Assembly: GCA_913020235.1 (NCBI GenBank)
Contig: CAJWBT010000003.1
Coordinates: 1 to 22,299 of the forward strand
From: an uncultured Chloroflexota bacterium
GTDB taxonomy: Bacteria; Chloroflexota; Dehalococcoidia; UBA3495
Length of the DNA stretch: 22,299 nucleotides
Direction: 5' to 3'
Positions 7,754-14,183 of this stretch are shown one piece after another. The position numbers and the translations under genes are program-made. Below the pieces are notes generated by a model that searched no databases, had not been told where the DNA came from, and saw nothing but the letters and a program-made list of their open reading frames with translations. Position 1 is the stretch's first letter. Each line of letters begins with the position of its first letter.

Positions 7754-9400
7754 TCAGAAGGCTACAAGCTCCTTCTGCTCGCCGTAAACGTTCCGGAAGA
7801 CCTGGCTGATCTCGCCCAGGGTGCAGTAGCCCTCGACACACTCCAGGATGGCCGGCACCGTGTTGCCGGTGCCCCTGGCTACCTCGTCCAGCCGGGAGAG
7901 CGCCGCTTTCACCTGGGCGCCATCCCGCTCTTTGCGGAGGCGCTTGAGCCGCTGCGTCTGGCGCCGGGCCGCCTCCGCGTCCACCCGCATCAGTCCTTCG
8001 ACAGGGGGGGTGTCGGTGACAAACCGGTTGACACCGACAATGGTGCGGGACCCGGACTCCACTTCCCGGCAGTGCCGGTAGGCGGCCTCTCCGATCTCCT
8101 GGACTTGGAAACCCTCCTCGATGGCGGACACGGCGCCCCCCAACTGCTCGATCCGTTCGATGTATTGGAAAGCCTCTTTTTCCAGCTGGTTGGTCAGACT
8201 CTCAACGTAGTAGGACCCGCCCAGCGGGTCTACCACGTCCGCCGTGCCGCTTTCGTAGGCCAGTATCTGCTGGGTGCGCAGGGAGAGCTGCGCCGACTCC
8301 TCGGAGGGCAGTGCCAGGGCCTCGTCTCGGGAGTTCACGTGCAGCGACTGGGAGCCTCCCAAGACGGCGGCCAGGGCCTGGATGGTGCAACGGATCAGGT
8401 TGTTGTCCGGCTGCTGGGCGGTGAGGCTCACCCCGGCGGTCTGGGTGTGGAACCGCAGCATCATCGACCGGGGGTCGCTGGCGTGGAAGCGCTCTTTCAT
8501 GATCTTGGCCCACATGCGGCGGGCGGCACGAAACTTAGCCACCTCCTCGAACAGGTTGTTCTGGGCCACGAAAAAGAACGAAACCCGAGGGGCGAACCAG
8601 TCCACGTCCAGCCCGGCATCGATGGCAGCCTGGATGTAGGCGATGGCATTGGCGAAGGTGAAGGCCAACTCCTGAACGGCGGTAGAGCCGGCCTCCCGTA
8701 TGTGGTACCCGCTGATACTGATGGTGTTCCAGCGGGGGACCTTTTCGGCGCAGTACTTGAACACGTCCACCACCAGCCGCATCGAGGGCCGTGGCGGGTA
8801 GGCGTAGGTACCGCGGGCGATGTATTCCTTCAGAATGTCGTTCTGGATGGTGCCGCTCAGCGTTTCCGGGGAAGCCCCCTGTCGCTTGGCGGCGGCGATA
8901 TAGAGGCACAAAAGAATCGAGGCGGTGGCGTTAATGGTCATGGAGGTGCTGACCCGGTCCAACGGGATACCGTCGAACAGGACCTCCATGTCTTCCACGC
9001 TGCAGATCGGCACGCCCACCTTGCCCGCCTCACCCATGGCCAGAGGGTGGTCCGAGTCGTAGCCGATCTGGGTGGGCAGGTCGAAGGCCACCGAAAGCCC
9101 GGTCTGCCCCTGGTCCAGCAGGTAGCGAAACCGCTGGTTGGTATCGGCGGCGGTGGAGTAGCCGGAGTACTGGCGCATGGTCCAGATGCGGCCCCGGTAG
9201 GTGTTGGGCTGCACGCCCCGGGTGTACGGGTACTCCCCCGGGTAGCCCAGCTCCGGGCGATAGTCCAGGTCCTCCGGGCCGTACAGGGGTTCGATCCTGA
9301 GCCCGCTGTCGGTGTGGAACTCCTCTTGGCGCTCCGGGAACTTGTTGATCGCGGGGCGGAGTGTTTTCTCGATCCACTGTTTCTTGCTTTTGCTGGGCAT
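7754..9400 (-). CDS. Methylmalonyl-CoA mutase, large (catalytic) subunit
   Basis: The TIM-barrel subunit of a split B12-dependent acyl-CoA mutase, 548 residues, normal for stand-alone large subunits. It contains the substrate-channel segment [37 protein letters not shown], the [11 protein letters not shown] motif with the AdoCbl-contacting His233, and [15 protein letters not shown]. Two residues that set specificity are Tyr78 in RQYSG (Phe in isobutyryl-CoA mutase, Ile in 2-hydroxyisobutyryl-CoA mutase) and Arg196 in YIARG (Gln in isobutyryl-CoA mutase), so methylmalonyl-CoA is the likely substrate. The ATG at 9400 has GGGGAG 7 nt upstream; an in-frame start at 9463 lies at the promoter -10 box and is unlikely. 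The B12-binding partner is encoded at 4297-4713. Confidence 0.95.
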   Translation of the reverse strand: MPSKSKKQWIEKTLRPAINKFPERQEEFHTDSGLRIEPLYGPEDLDYRPELGYPGEYPYTRGVQPNTYRGRIWTMRQYSGYSTAADTNQRFRYLLDQGQTGLSVAFDLPTQIGYDSDHPLAMGEAGKVGVPICSVEDMEVLFDGIPLDRVSTSMTINATASILLCLYIAAAKRQGASPETLSGTIQNDILKEYIARGTYAYPPRPSMRLVVDVFKYCAEKVPRWNTISISGYHIREAGSTAVQELAFTFANAIAYIQAAIDAGLDVDWFAPRVSFFFVAQNNLFEEVAKFRAARRMWAKIMKERFHASDPRSMMLRFHTQTAGVSLTAQQPDNNLIRCTIQALAAVLGGSQSLHVNSRDEALALPSEESAQLSLRTQQILAYESGTADVVDPLGGSYYVESLTNQLEKEAFQYIERIEQLGGAVSAIEEGFQVQEIGEAAYRHCREVESGSRTIVGVNRFVTDTPPVEGLMRVDAEAARRQTQRLKRLRKERDGAQVKAALSRLDEVARGTGNTVPAILECVEGYCTLGEISQVFRNVYGEQKELVAF

Positions 9401-9462
9401 CGGTATCTCCCCGACAGGTGTCCTGCCTTCGGCCGGAGCGGCCCGGCCTGAAGCCTCACCCA

Positions 9463-9491
9463 ATTGTACGCCGTGGATCGGAGGCGCTCAA
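9463..9491 (-). promoter_or_regulatory. Promoter of the mutase large-subunit gene
   Basis: On the minus strand TTGAGC (9491-9486) and TACAAT (9468-9463) are separated by exactly 17 bp. Initiation near 9456 gives a leader of about 56 nt before the ATG at 9400. The -10 matches consensus at 5 of 6 positions, the -35 at 4 of 6. Confidence 0.6.
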
Positions 9492-9599
9492 CCTTGCGAG
9501 ACAATGGCTGGTTGCGCCATCGCTACAAGTTGCCTAAGATTGGGAGTATTCAAGACACTCACTTATCCGCTGTCCGGGCAGTGATGTGGGCAGGAATCC

Positions 9600-9608
9600 T
9601 GCTATACT
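9600..9608 (+). promoter_or_regulatory. Extended -10 promoter for the orphan antitoxin
   Basis: TGCTATACT is an extended -10 element (TGnTATACT) located 43 bp before the ATG at 9651. The position 17 bp upstream (AGTGAT) is a poor -35, as is common for extended -10 promoters. The remaining 9492-9599 stretch shows nothing else. Confidence 0.5.
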
Positions 9609-9650
9609 TACTAATAGTTCAATCTGAAAACAAGCAACGGAAACTGCGGC

Positions 9651-9851
9651 ATGCCACAGACCAAGGAAACTGTGAAAGCCCTACTTGACCGCTTGCCAGA
9701 CGACTGCAGCCTCGATGATGTCCTGTACCATCTCTACGTGATTCAGGCGGTCGAGCGCGGTCTGGAGGATGTCGCTCACGGCAGGGTTATCACCCACAGC
9801 GCGGTCGCCGAGGAACTGCGGAGAGAATGGCAGGTCGGGCGCGCCAAGTAG
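9651..9851 (+). CDS. Orphan antitoxin-like small protein
   Basis: A 66-residue acidic helical protein that resembles the antitoxin at 7131-7316: a central helix (DVLYHLYVIQAVERGLEDV) followed by HGRVITHSAVAEELRREW, the same ERGL...GRVxT layout. No toxin gene follows: the next 143 bp to the convergent gene at 9995 hold only a hairpin and no ORF of RelE/ParE character. It may be a solitary antitoxin that protects against related toxins, or the remnant of a pair whose toxin was lost. The ribosome binding site (GGAAA about 8 nt before the ATG) is modest. It has its own extended -10 promoter. Confidence 0.65.
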   Translation: MPQTKETVKALLDRLPDDCSLDDVLYHLYVIQAVERGLEDVAHGRVITHSAVAEELRREWQVGRAK

Positions 9852-9893
9852 TCCGGACGGAGGGCGCACGCGATGGTCTTGACGGAGTGAGGT

Positions 9894-9916
9894 GGCTTAC
9901 CTGGTTGGGGTAAGCC
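9894..9916. terminator. Hairpin between convergent genes
   Basis: A perfect 8-bp stem (GGCTTACC/GGTAAGCC) with a 7-nt loop lies between the orphan antitoxin (plus) and the redoxin gene (minus). Neither strand has a T-run after the stem, so it may end transcription weakly in both directions or protect 3' ends. Confidence 0.4.
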
Positions 9917-9994
9917 TAGGAAACATCGCGGACTCGGCTTGGACGTTGGCGAAAGCGAACAAGCCCTCCTGTTCCACTACCGCAGCCCACACCC

Positions 9995-10771
9995 TCATGC
10001 TTCCAGCGCTTCGGGCGTCTTCGGACGGACACGAAGGGACTTGAGCACGAACGCCATTGCGGCGATGGGGGGAGCCACGAGCCACATCTCGCGCCAAGCA
10101 CCATCTCCCGCTCGGTCGAGGACCGGCGCTATGTAACGCAAGGTACGGAGCATGGGCCGAACCAGTCCACCGCTCCGGGAGCGGCGAGGGCGGGCTCCAG
10201 CAGCGACAGAGTCCAGCGCCGCGGCCAGGGCGTTGGTGTCATTAGCCCAATGAGCGCGGAACAGAATCGTCCCATCTTTGCCCAGAACGTAAGCCGAATT
10301 GGGCTTTGGGCCCAAGGCACGGTGGAAAGTGCCGTCGATGTCGTCCACCGCCACCTCGAACTCAAAACATTGGATGTCGCGCAGGAGTTGCGCGTGGGCC
10401 ATTTTCTGGTCGAAGGTTCGGGGCTGCGGCACCGCGTTCCCGGGGTGCGCTTCACGGATGTCTACCATCACGAAACGGACGCGGCCGCCAAAGCGCCCGT
10501 GCAACTGCCTCAGGCCAGGTGCGGCGCTGTCCGTCATCGGGCACGAATAGGAGCCGAAGATCAGCAGCGCCGGACCGGTCTCGCCAAGATCGGTAGACCG
10601 GAAGCGGCCTCCACCCAGAGTTGGGAGGTCGAAGTCCGGCACTCGGTCGCCCGGGCCGGGATCGTCTTTGCTGAAGTACATGTCTCTCAGCACCAGAGGC
10701 AACGCGAGATGGTCAAATCGGTACCGTCGTCCGACGTCTAGGGAGCCTCTGGTTTGCTCGGTATCAGGCAT
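9995..10771 (-). CDS. Deiodinase-like / redoxin thioredoxin-fold protein
   Basis: A 258-residue protein with a thioredoxin-like fold. After an N-terminal segment (VLRDMYFSKDDPGPGDRVPDFDLPTLGG) comes LLIFGSYSCPMTDSAAPGL, with a single Cys77 at the position that is selenocysteine in iodothyronine deiodinases, then VDIREAHPG, which matches the deiodinase EAH motif. The later part (DDIDGTFHRALGPKPNSAYVLGKDG) is typical of bacterial redoxins. The codon for Cys77 is TGC. The C-terminal 60 residues are basic with a hydrophobic patch. The substrate is unknown; it is probably a thiol-dependent reductase or peroxidase. The ATG at 10771 has GGGAGG 8 nt upstream. It lies 66 bp after the DUF3179 gene and is probably co-transcribed with it. 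Confidence 0.75.
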   Translation of the reverse strand: MPDTEQTRGSLDVGRRYRFDHLALPLVLRDMYFSKDDPGPGDRVPDFDLPTLGGGRFRSTDLGETGPALLIFGSYSCPMTDSAAPGLRQLHGRFGGRVRFVMVDIREAHPGNAVPQPRTFDQKMAHAQLLRDIQCFEFEVAVDDIDGTFHRALGPKPNSAYVLGKDGTILFRAHWANDTNALAAALDSVAAGARPRRSRSGGLVRPMLRTLRYIAPVLDRAGDGAWREMWLVAPPIAAMAFVLKSLRVRPKTPEALEA

Positions 10772-10837
10772 AGGTACGCCTCCCTGGGTCTTCGAATTGC
10801 TCTCGAATATCCGTGGCCGGCGGTTAGCCGGCCTGGC

Positions 10838-12079
10838 CTAGCTTGGTAGGCCACTCCCCCCATACAACTCGGTATCGGGGTGGAAGTCGCCCCAGGCGAA
10901 CCAGAAGGAGTAGTGGGACGGCAGCCGCTCCAGCGCCGATCCCGCCAAAGGTCCGGCAACGGCCCTCCCCGTAACGACCTGCCAGGTGCTTCCCGTTTCC
11001 TGGTCCCGCATTGACAGAAATCCCCCCGGGTTTCCTTCTTCAAGCAGTCCTTCTTGCCCCCCTTTCGTAAAGGGGGGTTGGGGGGATTCTTCCTCTACCA
11101 AACTGAAAGTCAGGGTGCGGTCCCCGGCCTTCCGGTCGAATATCGCGCCTGTCTCCGAGGCAGGGTCGAAGGTCACCAGAACATTCCTGCCAGAGAAGAA
11201 GTCGTTGATCACCATCTCATCGGCAATTGCCGAGAAGGGATAGGCCTTGGCGGCGCCGTCCACGCTCACCCCCAGCACCAGGTCCTTTCGGGGCAAGCGT
11301 TTGTCCTTGTTGGACTCGCCGAGGATACCGGCGGAGCCGCCCTGGTAATACCCTTCATAGGTGTCGGACTGGTACCTGCCCTTCTTGTCCAGGACCACGG
11401 TATCAGGGTGCAACTGGACCCACTGTAGCCAGGTAGTCTGGACGGCGGGAACGATCTCCAACGAGGTGTCGGCCAGCGGCCCTTTGACACCCCGGCTCAG
11501 GAACTGGCTCCACAGGGTGCCCGTCTGGTGGTCGTACATTACCAGTGCGTTCATGATGAGCTTGCCGGAAACCCCGAAGGTGTGGGCTACTCCTTCTATC
11601 TCGCGGGCATATACAATGCCCGTGAAACACAGGGGTCACCAGGTAACCGCGACGGGCGCGCCCCCAACCGTATCGTTGACGATCTCATGGCGGCTCAGCA
11701 AGTTCAACGGATAGGCCCGGTGGTCCCCGTTGATGGAAACCCCGATGACCCGCTCGTTGGGCACCATCTGCTCGTCGGCCGCTTGCGCACTCACGAACTC
11801 CGGGTTCAGAATGGCCGGTATCCCGTCCTTGCCCAGGATCGTTATGATCCTCAGGTCCAACGTGTCCTTCCCCCCTTCTCCCCCGCGGGCGGAAGGTTGG
11901 GTTATCGTCACATCGTCGGCCCGCAGCTGTAACCAGAACTGCCTTACCTGCGGGAGGAACGCCACCGCCATCAGCAGCCCCGCCAACACGAGGACGATAA
12001 CGAAACCTGATTTCCCAAGTATGTTGCTCAAAGGCACCGCCCGGCCGCGACTTCCAACTGGAAGGAATATGGGTAACAA
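10838..12079 (-). CDS. DUF3179 membrane-anchored protein with in-frame TGA (candidate selenoprotein)
   Basis: Two same-frame pieces (12079-11636 and 11635-10838) join across a single TGA at 11638-11636 into one 413-residue DUF3179 protein. The first piece has a membrane segment (SGFVIVLVLAGLLMAVAFLP) and ends GGAPVAVTW; the second starts PLCFTGIVYARE and continues GVSGKLIMNALVMYDHQTGTLW. In this family the motif is CPLC, so the TGA (codon 148) replaces the first Cys of a CxxC motif. No other stop or frameshift occurs. A hairpin suited to a bacterial SECIS follows the TGA. The alternative is a pseudogene or a sequencing error. Near residues 330-353 the protein contains an insertion encoded by a palindromic repeat. 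The TTG at 12079 is the longest start; GTG 12037 or TTG 12031 are also possible, none with a strong ribosome binding site. DUF3179 has no established function. Confidence 0.75.
11019..11088. repeat. Nested palindromic repeat inside the DUF3179 gene
   Basis: Outer arms AATCCCCCC (11019-11027) and GGGGGGATT (11080-11088) enclose an inner perfect 9-bp hairpin, CCCCCCTTT/AAAGGGGGG with a 3-nt loop (11057-11077). In the gene's frame it encodes PQPPFTKGGQEG. This type of dispersed palindrome, giving PPF(T/R)KGG peptides, occurs between genes in many bacteria; here it is in frame and adds about 25 residues between LTFSLVEE and FLSMRDQETG, two normally adjacent DUF3179 segments. Confidence 0.75.
11604..11638 (-). 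promoter_or_regulatory. Candidate bacterial SECIS hairpin after the in-frame TGA
   Basis: On the minus strand the TGA (11638-11636) is followed by 13 nt, then a perfect 7-bp stem CGGGCAT/ATGCCCG closing a 5-nt loop TGTAT. The loop begins 20 nt after the TGA and has G as its second base. The published bacterial SECIS model asks for a loop 16-37 nt from the UGA, a stem of at least 4 bp and a G in the first two loop positions; all three are met. The hairpin also encodes conserved residues (TGIVYAR), so it is not independent of coding constraint. Confidence 0.55.
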
Positions 12080-12124
12080 CTATTATGATGCGGCCGCTTG
12101 GCGCCAGATTCGCCGGTGGGTGCT

Positions 12125-12514
12125 TCAGTCCAGCACCACCGTGGCTTCAATCTCCACGTCAAGCCCCGGCTGGGCCAGCGCCGTGATCTCCACCAACGTG
12201 TTGGCGGGATACTCTCCCTTGAAGAACTCCTCGAACAGGGCTTGTTGTTCCGCGGCATTGGCGCGCCAGTCGGCGATACTGGTCACGAAGGTGGTCGTCT
12301 TGACAATGCCAGAGGTAGTGCCCCCTTCGGCGGCGACGATGCGGGTGATCCGGTCGATGGTGACCCGCAACTGCTCCATCAACGGTTTGCCCTGGGCCTC
12401 GGTGCCCCGGGCGGTGCAGCCGGAGATGAACAACCAATTCCCGGTGCGCACGCTTCTGCTGTAGGTGGGGCCGGCAGGAGCTATGTCTGAGTGGTCTCGT
12501 CTAATGACATCCAT
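12125..12514 (-). CDS. RidA/YjgF-family protein
   Basis: The 129-residue protein belongs to the trimeric RidA (YER057c/UK114) superfamily, whose archetype hydrolyses reactive enamine/imine intermediates such as 2-aminoacrylate. Landmarks are PAGPTYSRSVRTGNWLFISG, the central KTTTFVTSIADW helix-strand and the C-terminal VEIEATVVLD. The Arg105 essential for imine deaminase activity in RidA is Asn here (YPANT), which suggests one of the Rid subfamilies with a different, mostly unknown activity. The ATG at 12514 has AGGGAGG 8 nt upstream; an in-frame start at 12550 is less likely. It lies 45 bp upstream of the DUF3179 reading frame, so the three minus-strand genes may form one operon. Confidence 0.88.
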   Translation of the reverse strand: MDVIRRDHSDIAPAGPTYSRSVRTGNWLFISGCTARGTEAQGKPLMEQLRVTIDRITRIVAAEGGTTSGIVKTTTFVTSIADWRANAAEQQALFEEFFKGEYPANTLVEITALAQPGLDVEIEATVVLD

Positions 12515-12582
12515 CGTTTTCCTCCCTATATTAATGTCGCTGGACCGCACTCAGGTATTGGGGCATCCCCGAGTCAGGCAAG

Positions 12583-12612
12583 TCCCCCTCTCAGGAAAGG
12601 TAAACAAGGGGA
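12583..12612. repeat. Degenerate copy of the palindromic repeat
   Basis: Arms TCCCC and GGGGA flank a decayed centre. In one plus-strand frame it reads SPPLRKGKQGD, matching the PPxxKGG pattern of the repeat at 11019-11088. It lies in the gap (12515-12720) between the RidA gene and the tRNA; nothing else but the tRNA promoter is visible there. Confidence 0.4.
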
Positions 12613-12670
12613 TCTAGTTCACCATCGATACTGCAGGCCGAGTTCCGCGGCCAATGCACCATTCAGCAAC

Positions 12671-12699
12671 TGGCAAGGGGCGTCATCAACGTCTATAAT
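12671..12699 (+). promoter_or_regulatory. Promoter of tRNA-Gly
   Basis: A perfect -10 TATAAT (12694-12699) lies 22 bp before the tRNA; 17 bp upstream is TGGCAA, a weak -35 (3 of 6). Confidence 0.55.
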
Positions 12700-12720
12700 T
12701 GGGCGGTAGCTCTCGCCTCC

Positions 12721-12794
12721 GCGGGCGTAGCTCAGTGGTAGAGCTCCAGCCTTCCAAGCTGGTCATGTGGGTTCGATTCCCATCGCCCGCTCCA
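12721..12794 (+). tRNA. tRNA-Gly (anticodon TCC), CCA encoded
   Basis: The 74-nt gene folds as a cloverleaf. The acceptor GCGGGCG (12721-12727) pairs with CGCCCGC (12784-12790), the D-arm contains GCTCAGTGGTAGAGC, the anticodon stem is CCAGC/GCTGG with loop CTTCCAA (anticodon TCC at 12753-12755), and the T-arm is GGGTTCGATTCCC. The discriminator base is followed by encoded CCA. A promoter lies just upstream. A short GC hairpin (TCCCC/GGGGA, 8-nt loop) follows a few bases downstream without a T-run. The remaining gap to 12948 shows no gene. Confidence 0.97.
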
Positions 12795-12948
12795 CTCCGA
12801 TCCCCTCCCCAAAGGGGACTCCGCGCCAGGCAACAGCGGAGGCCGGATCGTGAGCACGAAAGAGCAGATCTAAGACCGATTGGCCGCCTGGCACCGTTCC
12901 CCGTAAAACCCTCGGCTCTCCGGCCTACCGGAACCCAGGCATCGGGCC

Positions 12949-13998
12949 CTAACGGCCGGCGGCTTTGAGAATCCTATCTATGTTGGCCGGACCAGGGGCG
13001 ATCGACCCGTCGTCGATGCCGTGCATGGCGTCGACTACGGCGTCGGTGAAGGGCGTGGATACCGACAGCTCCCGGCCTTTCCGGGCCACGAGGCCGTTCA
13101 TCTGATCGATCTCGGACCGGCGTCCCTTCTTCACGTCCTGGGCCATGGAGGCCAGCCAGTTGGTCCGGCCTCCCCGGCCGCTCATGTAGTCGTCAAGCTC
13201 CTCGAACACGTCGCCCTTGTCGGCCTCGGCCCACATCTTGGCCGGCTTGCCGCCGGCGTCCACCACCTTCAGGCCCATGGCCAGGCCCACCTGGGCCGTT
13301 TCCTTGGCCAAGTTTATCCGTATCAACCGGCACCGGGAGTCCTGAGCCATCTCCTGGGACCCCAGTTGGGACATGGCGGAGATGGCGTTGCCCATCGAGT
13401 TCTGGCAGAGCTTGCCCCAGCGTTCGCCCCACAAATTGTCCGAGGCGTAGGCGGCGTCGACCAGGTCCAACAGCGCCGCGACCCTCTCCGACCGGGGAGT
13501 GATCCGCTCATCCTGCTCTCCAACCCGGAACACGGTATGGCCGTGGTTCCGGCCCACCGGGCCTCCCCTGACCACGTGGCCGGGCTCCCACAGGGCCACC
13601 TCGATCGAGGAAGCCACGCTGCCGAGCGCCCGGTCGCTGCCCACGATGTCGCCGATGACCGGATCATTCCAACAGTTTTGGATCGAGAGGAAGAACCCTT
13701 CGGGTTTGACGTACCGCTTTATGAAGTGGGTTGCCCACTCGGTATCGTATGACTTCACCGAGACGATAGCGAAATCGAAGGGCTCCTGAATCCCCTGGGC
13801 GTCGGTCAGGTGCATCGCCTTGACCGGAACGGTAAAGTTGAACTCCTCGCTACTGACCCGGAGGCCTTGCTGCCGCATGGCCTCCACGTGCTCGGGCCAC
13901 ATGTCGATGAGGGTCAAGTCGTGACCCTCTTTGGTCAGGAAGGCGCCCACGTAGCTGCCCACGGCGCCGACTCCAATCAGCCCAATCTTATCTCCCAC
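12949..13998 (-). CDS. Ketopantoate reductase family (PanE/ApbA-like) oxidoreductase
   Basis: An NAD(P)-dependent 2-keto acid reductase-type protein of 349 residues. The N-terminal Rossmann fold begins KIGLIGVGAVGSYVG (GxGxxG at residues 9-14). The C-terminal helical domain contains LWGERWGKLCQNSMGNAISAM, corresponding to the catalytic Lys/Asn region, and ASMAQDVKKGRRSEIDQMNG, which matches the SSMLQD...TEID..NG signature of 2-dehydropantoate 2-reductases. It is about 45 residues longer than E. coli PanE, so a paralogous substrate is possible; no other pantothenate genes are nearby. The GTG at 13998 is preceded by AGGAGG at 8 nt. The 185 bp to the MFS gene upstream hold only a small GCCC/GGGC hairpin (around 14155-14177). 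Confidence 0.88.
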   Translation of the reverse strand: MGDKIGLIGVGAVGSYVGAFLTKEGHDLTLIDMWPEHVEAMRQQGLRVSSEEFNFTVPVKAMHLTDAQGIQEPFDFAIVSVKSYDTEWATHFIKRYVKPEGFFLSIQNCWNDPVIGDIVGSDRALGSVASSIEVALWEPGHVVRGGPVGRNHGHTVFRVGEQDERITPRSERVAALLDLVDAAYASDNLWGERWGKLCQNSMGNAISAMSQLGSQEMAQDSRCRLIRINLAKETAQVGLAMGLKVVDAGGKPAKMWAEADKGDVFEELDDYMSGRGGRTNWLASMAQDVKKGRRSEIDQMNGLVARKGRELSVSTPFTDAVVDAMHGIDDGSIAPGPANIDRILKAAGR

Positions 13999-14183
13999 CG
14001 GTCAAACCTCCTGCGTCGAGCGGCCGGTTGGCTCCCCAGCCGCCAAGCATGGAGCGCCGAGCCGTCGCTAATCTTGGTGATGTCCGGGGCGCGTCTGGCT
14101 AGACGGTAATTATAGTAGTGCAGCTAGATCAACATCGCAAGCGTAGATGTTATTGCCCTTCGGCTTCGCTATCGGGCTCAGGG

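Noticed and set aside
7736..9451. 571-codon open frame on the plus strand opposite the mutase large subunit
   Set aside because: It is antisense to a clearly conserved gene; its Gly/Val/His-rich translation has no recognisable domain and results from GC-biased third codon positions.
11054..11428. Plus-strand ORF starting in the palindromic repeat (MPPFRKGGLGG)
   Set aside because: The repeat gives PPFxKGG-type peptides on both strands; the rest is antisense to the DUF3179 gene.
10838..11554. DUF3179 C-terminal half as a separate gene starting at ATG 11554
   Set aside because: This start lies inside a conserved DUF3179 strand, has no ribosome binding site and would leave two useless half-domains. 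A single recoded gene, or a pseudogene, explains the data better.
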